Source of the DNA: Mortierella alpina
Lineage: Eukaryota; Mortierellomycota; Mortierellomycetes; Mortierellales; Mortierellaceae
Direction of reading: 5' to 3'
DNA length: 64,000 nt
Assembly: GCA_029449245.1 (NCBI GenBank)
Contig: JANATF010000005.1
Span: 868,001 to 932,000 of the forward strand
Shown: in pieces, positions 21,001 to 36,484 of the stretch
How the letters are laid out: every line of letters starts with the position of its first letter
Position numbering within the stretch: the stretch's first letter is position 1
Position numbers and translations under genes: made by a program
The notes under the pieces: generated by a model
Databases searched by the model: none
What the model saw: the letters and a program-made list of their open reading frames with translations, nothing else
What the model was told of the DNA's origin: nothing

Positions 21001-23045
21001 GCATTGACGATCGGTGACTTAGACTATGGAGCGAGACACTGGAGTTGCCGCGCATAGGCATAGCATGACTAACATGGCTATGGCGTGGCGCAAAGGACGC
21101 ACTGCGAGTGATCATGGCACTGTGGCGCCGCTCTTCCATGATAGCTGAGGGTGACCTCATCCCGAAGGCGTGGAAGGCCATCGAGCTAGGTCGCGCTGGT
21201 AAAGAAGTATCCACGGAGGTGTATGCCTTGGGTGCTCTGGGGACAACCCTGACTTTGGGTGTCGAGGATGCATCAGAATCAGAGGCTGCCTCTTTTCCAT
21301 CGGTGGATGTCGTGGGTGTCAGGGGAGGAGTGGCCGGTGTAATAACATGGGGCGTTTGTGCTCGTTCTGGTGTCGATGGAGTGGTGTTCCTTGGAATGGA
21401 CCTCGAGTGCAGCGATGTTTGAGAATTTGTGCGATAGGTCGAATGTCGGTGCTGAAAGTCCACTCCTGACGGCAGAGTTCTCCTGGTCTGCAAGGGGAGT
21501 GACTGGCGGATCCTACCTTGCATTGGGTCGGGCGCCTGAGTGAGCTGAGGCGAGCGGGCCCGCGTCTCCTCGTTCGATGTGGTAGACGTTTGGTCCTGCT
21601 GTTTTGCTGTGCTCTCATAGATGCCGCCCTTTCCAAACAGAAGCGAGTCACCAAAGAATGCGTTGTCGCCGAGAAACGCGTTGTTCTCCAAAAACTCGGG
21701 GGTGAAAAGAGAGGGCGCGAGCGACCGTGTGGACATGAGACTGGGTGCGAGAGAGTTGCGGGCAGTGGTGTTTCCGTTGACAGACGCCATGGTCAATTGC
21801 AAGTCTTCTTCGCCGGACTCCTCCTTGTCATTCAATTGCTCTTCCTTGTCAGAGCTGGTGGGCTTTAAGGGCGAGAGAAAGGCCGATCCGGACTGGATGT
21901 TCTCCTCGGATTCCTGGGGCGAGAACAAGAACTTTTCCGGCTTCAGAGGCTCACTGAGACTGCGATGGCGGTTAGCTGTTTGTGAGACAAGCGTGGACAT
22001 GACCATAGGCACCCCATTCTTCTTGAGATGCGTCTCGATCGTGGTAATGACTAGCGGCCTTTTGGCGAGGGCGCGCCTTGCAATGAATTTAGGAAGTCTG
22101 TTCAAGAGGTCCGTCTGGATGACATACGTGATCTTGGTGATGGGTGGATTCGAAGGCAGAGGCTGAATGATCCATCCAGCTACAAAGATGTCTGCTCTGA
22201 CTTTGCCTGATATTCGCGGAATCTTGTTAGACTCTACTGAACAAGAAGCGAAGTAGATAGTTCCGTCGCGCTCCACCTCTATCCTCTCTACCATCGAGAT
22301 GTCTCTTGTTCTAAAAGAGACGAGGACAAGGAAGTGGTAATAGGACGGAGAACACCTGTGTTAGTGCATTCATGATGGGTATGATGAAGACAACATGCGA
22401 GCGTGTGATGTCTAGGAGACTTTACTTGGAAGACATGGTGCCCTTCATGACCATATACATCAGGTTGGTCGCGTCGTCGTAGGACTCTACGCAGCTGAGC
22501 TCATCATACCAGTCACTAGATACAGGGGATCAAAAAAAAAAAAGATCGTCAGTACATTAATCAGGGGGGCGAGGGTGGTGTTGATAAGGATAATGCAGAC
22601 CGCCAACGTACTCCCAGAGTTTCCGCACGCCAACTACAGAGAAGACATCTTGAGCTCTATATCCTCGAATGACATGCTCGCCCTTGAACGCCGGGTGCTT
22701 ATCCTGTTGGCCTGTGGATTGATAAACCAAACAGCCCGATTTGTGCTTGAGGACCTTTTTCCAGCCTACGGGTTTTGAGGCGGCCTTCAACAGTTGGATG
22801 GCCTGGATGGCCTGGTCGATGTGGTATTCCTTAGTGAGCTTTTGTGGATCAGAGTGGTAATACATGGACTGCCGATTCTTCTCTGGTGCGTCAGACTCGT
22901 CCCCGCTGGGTGCAAAGTCGTAGCTGGCCGGGAGTTGGTTGTGGCCGGTACTGGGCATGCTCTTGCGTGTGGTGTTGCGATGGTGCTGCTCCACCCACTC
23001 TAGGTCGTCGCTGATAATCATTTCTGACCGACGCGACCCCTTCAT
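18095..23045 (-). CDS. Tandem START-domain protein with C-terminal membrane anchor
   Basis: Four exons, 23045-22612, 22515-22426, 22310-20574, 20477-18095; 1547 residues with consistent phases. START domain 1 spans about 75-290 and includes SSKTRDISMVERIE, KIPRISGKVRADIFVAGWI and ITYVIQTDLLNRLPKFI. START domain 2 spans about 640-870: REIWDERFENLSIAETFNS, then TIIDRDPQTSALYNVSTS, with a helix IRGMLPNSVVKSM. Between and after them are Ser-rich disordered regions, and there is a Glu/Leu coiled segment near LELELEKELD. The last 22 residues (VAVMLVLLTVYVSGIF) form a hydrophobic tail anchor. START domains bind lipids or sterols. I infer a membrane-tethered lipid-transfer or lipid-sensing protein, probably on the ER or at contacts. 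Ligand unknown. Confidence 0.82.
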
Positions 23046-25671
23046 GGTGTATATATGTGTATGTACGTTTGCTGCTGGGCCACTGCCAGGTCTGGTTTTC
23101 GAGAATGTTCACGAGAACGAGAACAGACGAAGTGGGCAGGAAAGCGACGGGAAAGAAGAGTGAGAGGAGTGTGAAAAAGGGTGAGGGAATTGCCCCGCCA
23201 AATAAGAAAAACAGAAAAAAGGAAAAGGAAGAAAAAAGAGCGGCAAATAGCCAGGATATATTTAACAAAGTGGATCTCAAATACTAAAGAGTATTGTAAA
23301 AAAGGGACAAAAAGGTAGCTCTTACAGCTTTCCTCGAAGGCTGAGTGAAGGCTGCACAGAGCGAAAGGAATATGAAGGGATGTACGACTGGAAATATAAT
23401 AACGGGAGGTGGAGGAAGCAATTAATACAATGGCCTGGGGCAGAATAAATAAACGTTAGCTATACAGCGAAGAGGGAAGTGCAGGACGGGCGTGCCTTGC
23501 TGCCTTGTCAGCCAGAACGGGGTCAAGAGAGGGCATGCAGCTCGCAAAAGTGGTTGTCCGAGAAATTTACTACAGTAGCAATTACACAAAAAGGGAGCGA
23601 GCGATAACGAGCATGGAGCTGTAAGGAGTTTCAACGTGGGATGGAAGAGGAAGATCTCGAGATATGAGGACCTTTCTTTGAAGCAAGCCGGGGTATAGTG
23701 CTACAGACAGATGACTGCAAGGCGAAGGAATGCTGCAATGGAAGAAAACAGGTTGATGATGCACAATGGGACGAGAGGCAGAGGAGGACAAGGAGAGAAA
23801 AAGTTGAAGGAAAATGGAGAGCACGTTAGGCTGTCGAGTGCTCGTTCGTCTCCGTTATTTTTATCAGCCGGCAGGTCCGACTTTGTTTGCGCGAGCTTTG
23901 TTGTGTCGAGCCCTGAAGGAAAGCTGCTCTCCAAACCAAAGAAGGAGCTAGAGGCAAGGCGAGGCGAGGCGTGTCGAAGAGAGGTGAGTTGGGATTGCCA
24001 GGTCAGGTTGGAATGGAATGTCAGCGGCCCTGGGAGTGTTCAATTCGAGATGTTCAGAGTTGGATGAGGATGGAAATGCTCCAGAAGGTCTGTCAAGTAG
24101 GAGATAAGGTGACAAGGTGATGAGAGGGTGATGATGACAAAGTGAAGAGATGAGAGGGCGCACACGAATGTGGAGATGGAGTTTTGAGCACCAGGACTGA
24201 AAGTATCACCTTCACTTTCACGCCTTAACAACTTTCACACTCGAATAGAGCTTAGCTGACTTGCTATTGCGGGTGCTGGTGTAATTGCAGCTCAATCACA
24301 CTAGCATGAAAACACACAAGCAACACGCAAAAAAGCTACCGTTACATAACGGCCGTTTCTTTTGTATCGGTCACACCCCAAAAAAGGTTGAAGGAATGCC
24401 CAGACCACTTTTCAGGCACAAATTCTTTCCAACGCTGCTCTGTGGGTGGACCTTAAGAACACTAAACTGGTTTGTCGCCCTGTGCCCCTGTTTGAGATTC
24501 GCGCGAGCCATCATTCTTAGTGGCGAGCCCTCCGGGACAAAGCACGGAACAGTCGTACAGATCCACAGGAAAAAAGAAAAAAGGTGTTCAACAACCGTTC
24601 CTGGGCTTCAAGGATTCACTCCATTCAAAGCATATTTGATATTGATGATAGTCTTAGACTGATCTGGTCTACCGTACCCGGTTATCTGAGATAACCTTTC
24701 ACAGCAAAGCTGCTGCATTCTGTCATCCGTGTCGTATCATGAACGCATATAATTTCCTGCACGAAGCAGGCACGAGACATCTGCATAACGACTTTTGAGC
24801 GGCTCTGCCCCTGTGTCTCTCCTTTCGCCTGCCCTTGCGCTGCTGCCTCTGCTCCTGTTTCTGGTTTATTTGCTCCTGCCTCTGTTCTGATCAAAGCAGC
24901 TCCCAGGAGCAATTGAGCTCCATTATTGTATCCGTAAGCAACGGGCTACCGTCCTTTTTCGACGGCTTTACTATGGGCTGAAAACCTCCCCCCTCTCTTT
25001 CAGTGCAGCGTAGATTGAGAGCCTCCCCACTGTTGGAAGACTGAGCCTGAACAAAAATGGGTAAAAAATTGTGAGCGCGATCTCCATTGAAGCGCTGACA
25101 GTATGTAGTCTATACTATACCTCCTCTACGTATTCAGCACCAAGATTACATACGGCCACTGCGCTTACTCCTATCCGTTGTTGGTCTTCACACATCGCGT
25201 TGAAAGAGGTACAGCAACTCCAGTATAAACATGAAAAAAAAAATGAAAAGGAAAAAGAAGCAAAAGAGTAAGCCATCATGAATTCCGAAAGCATTCGCTT
25301 CCTGATGGACGGGTAAGCCGTTGTTCTTGATCTTGTGAATGATCGTGTCAACAGCAGAGTGGATGGTGCGCTTCCTGACGCGAAAACACGCGCTTCATCA
25401 ACGTGCAACGTGAGACCCCCCGAGTGTGCCACGCACATGTTCATGTACGTGTACGTGAATTGAACTATATGAGGAAGCGTGTGCTCGCCCATCTCACACG
25501 CATCTCGACAACTCTAATCATCATACCCAGCAACCAGCATCTGCGAACCTTGTCGCTGCAGCACCTCCTCGTCAACAACCCCGCCCCGCTTCGTCGAACT
25601 GCTCCTCCCCGCCTTTGGTTTACCTGCCAGGAAAACGGTTGTCAGACAAGAAAGAACGACCTCAACCTCGA
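23046..25671. other. Long divergent intergenic region, nothing recognised
   Basis: This 2.6-kb stretch separates the 5' ends of the START gene (-) and the ARF-GEF gene (+), so it holds both promoters. It has A/G-rich strand asymmetry (about 23100-24200) and a short palindrome ggttatc-tga-gataacc at 24680-24696. Only shadow-like frames are present. Confidence 0.5.
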
Positions 25672-28600
25672 ATGACTGACGGCATGGCCACCTCGGCACT
25701 GCCCTTCAGGGCAGCGGACAGCCCGACGCCGGCGCCAGTATCGTCGCCAGGATCGACCCTAGCCAACAAGCTCACTACACAGAGGTCCCACCACAACATA
25801 CTCGCTGAGATTGACGACCCGCCGGCCCATGAGCTCCATTGGTCTCATCTCATTCACGCCGAAATTATCTCTGTCACGAGTGCCATGCGAAGGAATTCGC
25901 GATGGTCTGGGATGAGCGTCAGTGGATTGAGCATGGGCAGTCTGGGAATGAACATGGGACTTCGTGGACGCGAGAATCAAAAAGACGGCACTTACCGCAA
26001 CCAGGTATGGAGAGAATCTAGGCTTGAGATCATCTACGACAAACATATCCCTGGAGTGTGAGCTATCTCACCCACCATTTGTCGTACCGTTTCTGACTCT
26101 TGTCGCATATCCTTAGGAGAGTCCACTCATGGTCGGCTTTAATGAGTTGCGATCTCGTCTTGCCTCCATCACATGTAAGAGTCGCACCATTATATCAGAC
26201 ACCCAGAGAGGAAACCTTACCGCGCAGCTGACACGTTGAACTTCAATATTACCACTCGATCTTCCTTTCCAATAGCTGCCCAGGACATGGATGCCGTTGC
26301 CCTGCTTGACCCTTTCCTTGAAGTCATCCAATCTGGAGACACCAACGGACCTATCACCGGCGCAGCGCTCACCTCAGTCGAAAAGTTCTTGATGTACAAG
26401 ATCATCAGTACGCTTGATCTCCATTGACAATGCACGCTTTTGATCATGGACATTTTATCGTATGCCAAATTGCTGACACATCCGAATATTCTGGTGTCCA
26501 TAGACAAGGATTCCCCTAACGCTGCACATGCGATGCAGCGCCTAGCTGTTGCGGCCACGCACTGCAAATTCGAGGCAAGCGACTCTGTCTCCGACGAAAT
26601 TGTCCTTTTGAAAATCCTTCAGGTCCTCCGCGTTGCTCTGACCAGTGGGCCAGGAAATTTCTTGAGCGACGAATCTGTCTGCTCCATGATCGAGACGGGA
26701 CTGAGCATGTGCTGCCAACTGCAACTTAGTGGTAATTGAGAAGTAGCCTGTTCATCTTTTTCATCGTATTGATCTTCCTATGCCCACCGCTAACTAACTA
26801 AACTATTCTTTTGGTTATAGAAATGCTTCGAAAAGCTGCTGAGCACACCATGACAATAATTACTCAGGCCATGTTTGAGAAGTAAGTTGTTCTCCATTCA
26901 AAGTGATTCCTATTTGTAACAAAAAAACAAGAGAGGCTGACAAATGCATTTATATTGCTCCCTTCAGACTTCGCACAATTTCTGTGCCTATGGAGCTCAC
27001 TGGAGAGGACGGAGCAGAGCAGGACGACAGCGAGACTATCGTTGTGCAAACCAGCAGCATTCAGGAAGGCGCAGATCATGTCAACCTCTCAATCAATCAC
27101 AACCCAGCAACAGTCGAGACCGAAGCTGAAGCACTGCTTGCAGACAAGGCAAGAGAGTCTGCTAAGGAGCAAGAGAGATCACGGGACGCGGAGAAAGGCG
27201 AGACCACTCTGGAGCCTGAAACTGTAGAGTCGTTGCTCGAAACAGCGCGTAAGTCATGCAACGGTGCACTACATCCATACTGGTTCCTCGTCAGGATCAC
27301 TGACATTTCCGCTTGCTGATGATTATTACCAATTAGCACCAAAATCATATGGCCTTCCGTCAATCCGTGAGCTGCTGCGAGTTTTGATATCGCTTTTGAA
27401 TCCTCATGATCAGCAGCATACAGATCGCATGCGCCTGATGGCCTTGAGTATTTTGGATGTGGCATTGGAGGTGGGAGGTCGTAGTATCACCAAATTTCAG
27501 GCTCTCCAGTCTCTCGTCGCAGACGACATGTGCAAACATCTTTTCCAGGTAATTAGTGCATCTCCGCAACCGCAGAAAGTATCGAGAAAAAGAAGCTACT
27601 ATCCCTCATGTCGAAACTCATGTGAACCACTTCGCTTTAACTTAGTTGGCGAGGACAGACAACATTCCAATATTGACGCTAGCACTACGCGTGATTTCAA
27701 GCGCTTTTGACACCATGAAGCCCAATCTGAAGCTCCAGCAGGAGCTCTTCTTGTCCTTTTTGCTGGATCGTCTCAGCCCACCAGCCTTCGCGCTCAAGCC
27801 CCTTCCGTACAACCCTGACTTTGGAGATCCCATCCCAGCGGTGACTACTCCAGAGCCTGAGAGCAACTCGCGCGCGGGTTCCCCTAGCCCGTCGATGAAG
27901 AGTGGTAAGGGAGAGAGGATGGATACGACTACTGCACATGGAGAAGTCCGCGAACTTTTACTAGAGTGCCTGGGTCAATTCGCTCGCGCGCCCACGTTTA
28001 TGGTCGATCTATGGGTCAATTATGATTGTGGACTGGATTGCGGCGACATGTTCCAAGACATGATCAAGTTCCTTACAAGGGTATGTTAAAGCAGAGGCTG
28101 CACAAAGATGTTAATATTTGCATGAAGAAAAAGCGCATGTAGCGATTCATGGCTTTGGCTGACCCTAGAGGTTACCTTTGTCCTTTGTCTTTTAGAACTC
28201 CTTCCCTGACTCGACAACATATTCTGCAAGCAACTCGCATATGCTGTGCATGGACTCGTTGCTCTTGTTTATCAACCACATGGTAGACCGCTTATCCATC
28301 CCCAAAGTAAGGCGAAAAGTGACTTGACTTCCTAAAGACGGGGGGTTGTACGTGCAAATACAAACAAATTCTGACATGCGGCTTCATATTTCGACTTACA
28401 GGAGCAGGCAGAGATGCTTGACAAGGATTTGGAAAGTTACGAAACGCTCTTCCAGCGGCGACAGCAAAAGGAATTGCTGGTCAAAGGTGCAGCCAAGTTT
28501 GACGAGAATCCGAAGGCCGGTCTCGTGTACCTGGAAGGTAAGGACCATATCTTGTATCTTTTCTTTTGAAAAATGAGCTTTGCCTTGACAAGATGTTCGC

Positions 28601-31600
28601 AGAGATGTTAATACTTGTCTTCTTGATAATGGTCAGCACACAACATGATTTCAAGTTTGAACGATCCAGCAGGCGTGGCTCACTTCTTAAAGACAAGCAC
28701 TCGACTGAGCAAAAGACTTCTGGGTGAATACTTGGCCAAGCCCGCCAACTCGGAAGTCCTCAAAGCTTTTATGCAGCTCTTTGATTTTCACGGAGTGAGT
28801 ATCTACCATGTTGAATAATTGCTATGCTGGTTAATCCTTTTTTTTTTTTGAGTCTTTCGGCACCTGATACTAACGCCTCACCCCGTATATTTTAGAAACG
28901 CCTGGATGAAGGACTCCGCGAACTTTTGGAGACATTCCGCTTGCCCGGAGAGTCGCAGCAAATCGAGCGGATCATGGAGCTGTTTGCGGAGACCTACTTT
29001 GCGACTAAGCCGAGAGCGATTGCCTCTCAGGATGCAGCCTTCATTTTGGGGTACGCTGTCGTCATGCTGAACACGGATCAACACAGTCGCAACGTAAAGG
29101 GACGCATGTCTCTTGAGCAGTTCTCCAAGAATCTGAGAGGTGTCAACAATGGCGAGAACTTTCCTCCGGAGTACTTGGCCGAAATCTATGAAGCGATCCG
29201 TAAGCGCGAGATTGTCCTGCCGCAGGAGCACGAGGGTCAACTCGGATTCAACTATGCGTGGAAGGAACTTTTGCGCAGGGCCGAAACAGTAGGCCAGCTT
29301 GTCGTCTGCAACACATCCATGTATGACAAAGAACTGTTCGTGTCCTCGTGGAAGCCCATTATGTCCGCCATTTCATACGGTATGTCAGCGCCATCTTTTT
29401 TTTCATTTGTGTTCTGTCTCATGAGAAATCTTGCTTCTACTTCGCGCTGAGGACTAAACAAAACGCTTTTCCTTTTGATCTCAATGCATTTTGTCATTCC
29501 AGCTTTTAATATGGCGCAAGACGATGCTACCTTGCAAAAGTCGTTGACGGGATACTATCAGTGTGCGATTCTCGCGGCTCACTATCAATTACCTGATATT
29601 TTCGACCGCGTGACCATGTCGTTGGCCAGGATGACTGGATTGCTGGACACGCCTAATAACCCTGCGGATAACCGGGACGTCACTGTGGAGGGCACAACCA
29701 TCACTGTGAGCGATCTGGCTGTCCAGTTTGGAAAAAGCTACAAGGGTCAATTGGCCGCTGTGGTGGCATTTGGGGTGGCAAATGAACATGGCAATATGAT
29801 CAGAGCTGGATGGAAGCCTATTCTGGAGATCATCAAGAACCTGTTTGTCAACTCGCTCCTTCCAGGGTCCATGCTAGAAGTCGAGGACTTCTTGGCCGGC
29901 ACGACGATGATCCTGCTCAAGCAGGCGGTTGTTCCAGAGGTTAAGGATAAAATACGTCAAGATAGCTCTTTGCTGTCAACCTTGTCGTCGTACCTCTTGT
30001 CCTCCTCGTATTCGTACGAATCCGTGCGTGAGGACCCCACCCCCGAGGAGATCGAGTCGACACGCTGTACCGCGGATTGTGTTGCTGCCTGCCGACTGGA
30101 GGAGCTATTCAGCGACATTCGTCTTCTCGAGGACTTGCCTTTGACACAGCTCATGGAGGCAATCAAGTTTGTGGCGGATGGCAACTCTGTCACCAAGCAG
30201 ACGAAGCCTCCCACGCCCTCGAAACTATACAACCCCGCCAGTGTGTTCTTTTTGGAACTTATGATCAGTCTGACGGTCCAGAATCGGTACCGCGTCCAGG
30301 CCCTGTGGCCTATCGTGTTTGAGCACTTGAGCGATATCATTCTCGATGCTGGATCCCAGAGTGTGCTGTTGGTCGAGCGTGCTGTCGTGGGGCTCCTGAG
30401 ATTATGCATTCGATTGGCGCACAAGGATGACATGTCCAAAGAGGTCCTGGAAGCACTGGATCTCTTGCTCGGACTTCCCATTGATGTTGTTCCTGAGGTG
30501 GCGGAGCAAATGATGGCCGGAGTTTTGAACCTATTGAAAGCGGACTCGTCCTGTGTTCGTCCCAATCTCAACTGGGATGTCCTGTTTGCGCTCCTGTCAT
30601 CGACTTCTAACCATCCGGAGGCTGCCAAGTACTCGTTTGAAGCCATCAGCATGTTTGTGGCCGAGAACGACGGCGAGAACGTGAGCGTGGAGAATTATGC
30701 CGACTGCGTAGATCTCCTGATTCGCTTCGCTGCTGCGGGTGCCGTGGGTGCGGAAGGCATCCTGAAGCAGGAGAGTGGACAACGCGGTAACAAGAATCAC
30801 ATGTCCAAGGCCCAGGCGAATGCTGTTGAGCGAGCAAAGAAGGCTGTCGAGATGCTGTACAAGCTGCACAGTCAGGCACCTCGTTTGATCACCCAGTCCA
30901 AGATGAGCCCAGATTTGACCTGGTCAGCATACTGGTTCCCCATTCTGGTCGGCCTGACCCAACAGTGCTCTAACCCCTGTCGCGAGGTGCGTAACCACGC
31001 CATGATCTATCTGCAAAGGGCTCTGCTCTTGCCCGAGATTGTGACGGACAAGGTCTCGGAATGGGTTGTGGTCTTTGACAAAGTCCTGTTCAAGTTGCTG
31101 GAGGACCTCTTGCGACCTGAGATTGTGCAGCAGGACCCAGCTGGTTTTGAAGAGACCCGCAGTAAGGCGTGCGCGATTGTATGCAAGACCTTCTTGCACT
31201 ACTACTTCCGGTTGCTGGAGTGGGAGGGTCTCCAGGCGCTTTGGATGAACGTGCTGGACTACATGGACGCATTCATGCAAGCTGCCCAAAGTGATCAATT
31301 GGTAAGTCTCTCGTCCGGTCTGAACTGCTGCCTCTGTTTTCTTTCCAGATATTTTGTGCTTTTCACTTACCTTTATGACTATTTTTTGTCTATCCCTTTC
31401 TCTCGATCTCTCAATCTCGACTATTACAGTATGAGGCGGTACCCGAGTCGCTCAAGAACTGCTTGCTGGTCATGTCAACATCCGACGCGTTCTCGGAGGC
31501 CACAGCCAACCTGCCGGACAGTCTTTGGAATGTGACCTGGACCAGGATCAACAAGTTTTTGCCCAATCTCAAATCAGAGATTTTCCCTGCTCAGGCTGCT

Positions 31601-31885
31601 GAGGGGGGCTCGTCGTACGCTGCATTGATGATGGGCGTTGGCAAGAACCTGTTTACTGTCGGCGGCGCTCCTGAGCAAGGGCCTGAGCAAGTGCCTGAGG
31701 AAGTCCCTTCGCTGTCGCGATCCACGACCGACTTCGTCTCGGAGGTGCCTGTGGAGAGCGCTGATGCTTTCTCGGGAGCAGATCAAATTGAGAATGTCCA
31801 GCAGCCGTTGCAGCAGAAGCAGCAGCAGGAGGGACAGCCCCAGGATGCAGATGCCTCAGCTAGTGTAGAGTCGGATGCGATATAA
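25672..31885 (+). CDS. Gea/GBF1-type ARF guanine-nucleotide exchange factor (Sec7 domain)
   Basis: Fourteen exons, 1627 residues: 25672-26004, 26117-26174, 26276-26407, 26504-26731, 26821-26881, 26968-27248, 27337-27548, 27646-28080, 28196-28306, 28402-28537, 28637-28794, 28896-29379, 29503-31301, 31430-31885. All junction phases agree. The N-terminal DCB/HUS region has the GBF1-like phrases LLDPFLEVIQSGDTNGPITG and LSEMLRKAAEHTM, and exon 7 has SYGLPSIRELLRVLISLLNP. The Sec7 domain spans about 628-815, with the glutamic finger in FRLPGESQQIER (Glu about 734) and VVMLNTDQHSRN. HDS domains and a Gln-rich acidic tail follow. It loads GTP onto ARF1 at the cis-Golgi for COPI budding. The third exon could start about 46 nt earlier in the same phase; the later acceptor matches family spacing better. 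Confidence 0.93.
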
Positions 31886-31936
31886 ATGAATTACAGTAGA
31901 TCTCCGCACGTGATTGACCCTCCCTGGGAGTTATTT

Positions 31937-31942
31937 TATATA
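31937..31942 (+). promoter_or_regulatory. TATA-like element upstream of the dehydrogenase gene
   Basis: The sequence tttatatatc lies about 75 bp upstream of the ATG at 32015, only 50 bp past the stop of the upstream gene. Inference from position and composition. Confidence 0.4.
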
Positions 31943-32014
31943 TCGCAGGATTGTGCATGTGCGGTTTTACTCTTCAACTCTCACTCTCGAATTCATCAAT
32001 CAATCCGAATCACC

Positions 32015-34020
<2,006 letters not shown>

Positions 34021-34334
34021 ACGAGAAAGGATGCAACATATGCAACATAGGCAAGCGCTTGCCAACATCCGAAATAAAACAACTGCTGCATATGAGCGCG
34101 TTTTTATCGCGTGGCCCAAGCGCCACATTTAAATGTTTCCCACACTCACTTGTCATCCTTTTGCACGCTTGCTTGCACACCAGCTTCTGTTTCCTTCTTT
34201 TCCGTTCTTTCTCCTTTCTCGCAACAATCACACGCCCGTACCTGACCCACACCTCTTATCCTGACTCTAACTCTCCATTACACATTGAAACGGCGCCATT
34301 CTCTCGCCGCGATCGTCATTTGTCGTTCTTCAAC
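34021..34334. other. Intergenic, promoter region of the Ddi1 gene
   Basis: About 310 bp between two plus-strand genes. The second half is pyrimidine-rich (ttccttcttttccgttctttctcc near 34190-34220), typical of a fungal promoter or transcription start region. No gene. Confidence 0.5.
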
Positions 34335-36291
34335 ATGCGCGTTTCCATTCTCACAGACGATGGAGAGATCCACTCTCTCGAGTTCGACTCTCAAATGGAG
34401 CTCGAGAACATAAAGGCGCTTCTCGAGGCCGACGTAAGTCCTACCCCACCTTTCAAGTCTTCCTTCTTTAAAATGTTTATCCTCCTCTCTATGCTGCCTC
34501 TGCCCATCCACCTTTTGCGCGATGTTGAAGCGTATCCGAACACTGCATTTTTTTTGAACAGGTCTCTAACGTCTTTTAACCGCTCCTGCCTTTACGATCC
34601 AACAGTGCAACATCCCAGCCGACGAACAATTGCTCATCCACAACGAGACAGAGCTGCGGGATCCAAAATCCACACTGGCGGCCCATAATGTTGCTGAAGA
34701 CGACATCTTGACTTTACGTCGACGGACGAGGCTAGGAACATCCGCTCCATCACAACAGCAACAACGACAACAGCTGCCAGGAGCACCAGGTGTTGGGCCA
34801 GCTGTTCATCCAGGACAGATCAGTCAAGGACCTGGTGACCCTGAAAACGCAGAACAGATCCGACAGCACGTCTTAAGCGACCCAGCACTGCTGCAGCAGC
34901 TCGGAGAGGTATTATAAAAAAAATCAGATCACAAGATGTCAGTGATTGGTACGATCGTACAATAGAAACCCTTTCTTGACGCGTTATTTGCCTTCAACTT
35001 TGAACGCACAAAAAAAATGTTGTACTAGAGGCAACCGGCACTCGCAGAAGCGGCTGTGAACAACCCGGCACGTTTTCATACTCTGATCCGTGAACTGGAT
35101 GAGCAGCGCAGGAACGCAGAATCGACGCGCATGAGACAAATCGTATGGACAAAAAAAAACAGAACTTGCCTCCCCTGATTATCAGTCCTGACTAAACTTG
35201 CGCTGATGGTTTTTTCTTCTTCTTTTGTTTCATCTTTTAGCAAGCCTTGAACGCAAATCCGTTCGACACGGATGCACAGGCCAGGATTGAGGAAGCCATT
35301 CGGCTGGAGAACGTGGCGGCCAATCTGGAAGCGGCGTTGGAATATAATCCCGAATCCTTTGGAAGGGTGACCATGCTATACATCGAGGTTGAGGTCAATG
35401 GCCACCCTGTCAAGGCCTTCGTCGACTCTGGAGCCCAAGCGACCATCAGTAAGTAGTTTGGTTGCTTTCCTTTCCTTTTCTTTTCTCTCCTTCGTCCTTG
35501 GGCCGTATGTACATTGGATTCAAAGGCGAACCATTGTTTCTAATACGTACTTTATCCAAATAGTGAGTCCAGAGTGTGCAGAGGCTTGTGGGATCATGCG
35601 TTTGGTCGACAGGCGATTTGCAGGCATCGCACGGGGTGTCGGCGTCGCCAAAATCTTAGGTCGCGTCCACAGCGCACAAATCCGTGTCGGTCAGGATCTT
35701 TTCTTGGCATGCTCGTTCACCATCATGGAGGGCAAAGGCGTGGACCTGCTGTTCGGCTTGGATATGCTGAAACGACACCAGGCCTGTATTGATCTGGCCA
35801 AGAATGCTCTCATCATCAATGACATTCAGGTCAAGTTCCTGTCCGAGCACGAGTTGCCCTCCAGCGCTAAAGAAAACGGGGAGCTGTCTGCCGAGGAACT
35901 GGCGACGATCGGTGGCACCATGCCTACGACAGCCACCACGACGTCTACTTCTACCAGTGGCGTTGGTAGCGGTAGTAGTCCTCATGACAATAGTGGTCAT
36001 ACTGCTTTGTCGTCATCCTCACCTCCTTCTTTAGCCCCAGCACCGCCATCAATACCAGTGACAGCTTCAGCGCTATCGCCAGCACTCTCTGCCTCGGCAT
36101 CGTCCCTATCATCATTATCATTGTCTGCTTCGACAGCCGCACGCAATGCTGTCACACCTTCAACGTCAAGCAGCCACCCAGAACAGAGCATCGAGACGCT
36201 GATGGGTCTCGGAGTGAGCCGTGCTGATGCCATAGCCGCCTTGGATGCCGCAGAAGGAAATGTCGACGCAGCAGCCGGGTTCTTATTTTGA
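34335..36291 (+). CDS. DDI1: Ddi1-family ubiquitin shuttle protein with retropepsin-like domain
   Basis: Five exons, 34335-34433, 34606-34908, 35029-35142, 35241-35448, 35564-36291; 483 residues. A ubiquitin-like domain occupies about 1-78 ([17 protein letters not shown] ... LLIHNETEL). The aspartyl protease domain runs about 217-325 with the active-site [10 protein letters not shown] (Asp about 234), [10 protein letters not shown] and [14 protein letters not shown] Ser/Thr/Ala-rich linker leads to a C-terminal UBA ([20 protein letters not shown], about 444-483). All three modules are intact. It delivers ubiquitylated substrates to the proteasome and may cleave them directly; it acts in the cytosol and nucleus. 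Confidence 0.95.
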
Positions 36292-36484
36292 AAGAACAGA
36301 CAGCATTAGCTCGCAGGAGTAGAAAAAAAGGAGTGAATTATATATTTTGTTCCGTATCGTACAATGGAAAAAAAAGAGAAAGGTATATACAACAACAACA
36401 AGAACAGCAAAAAAAAAGAGAGACAGAGAGAGAGGACCACTGAACCCACCCGTAAACGCGTACGGATTTTTTTTTCCCTCCGTT

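Noticed and set aside
23701-24231. Several minus-strand frames upstream of the START gene
   Set aside because: Purine/pyrimidine strand bias makes Ser/Pro/Leu-rich frames; no motif or splice support.
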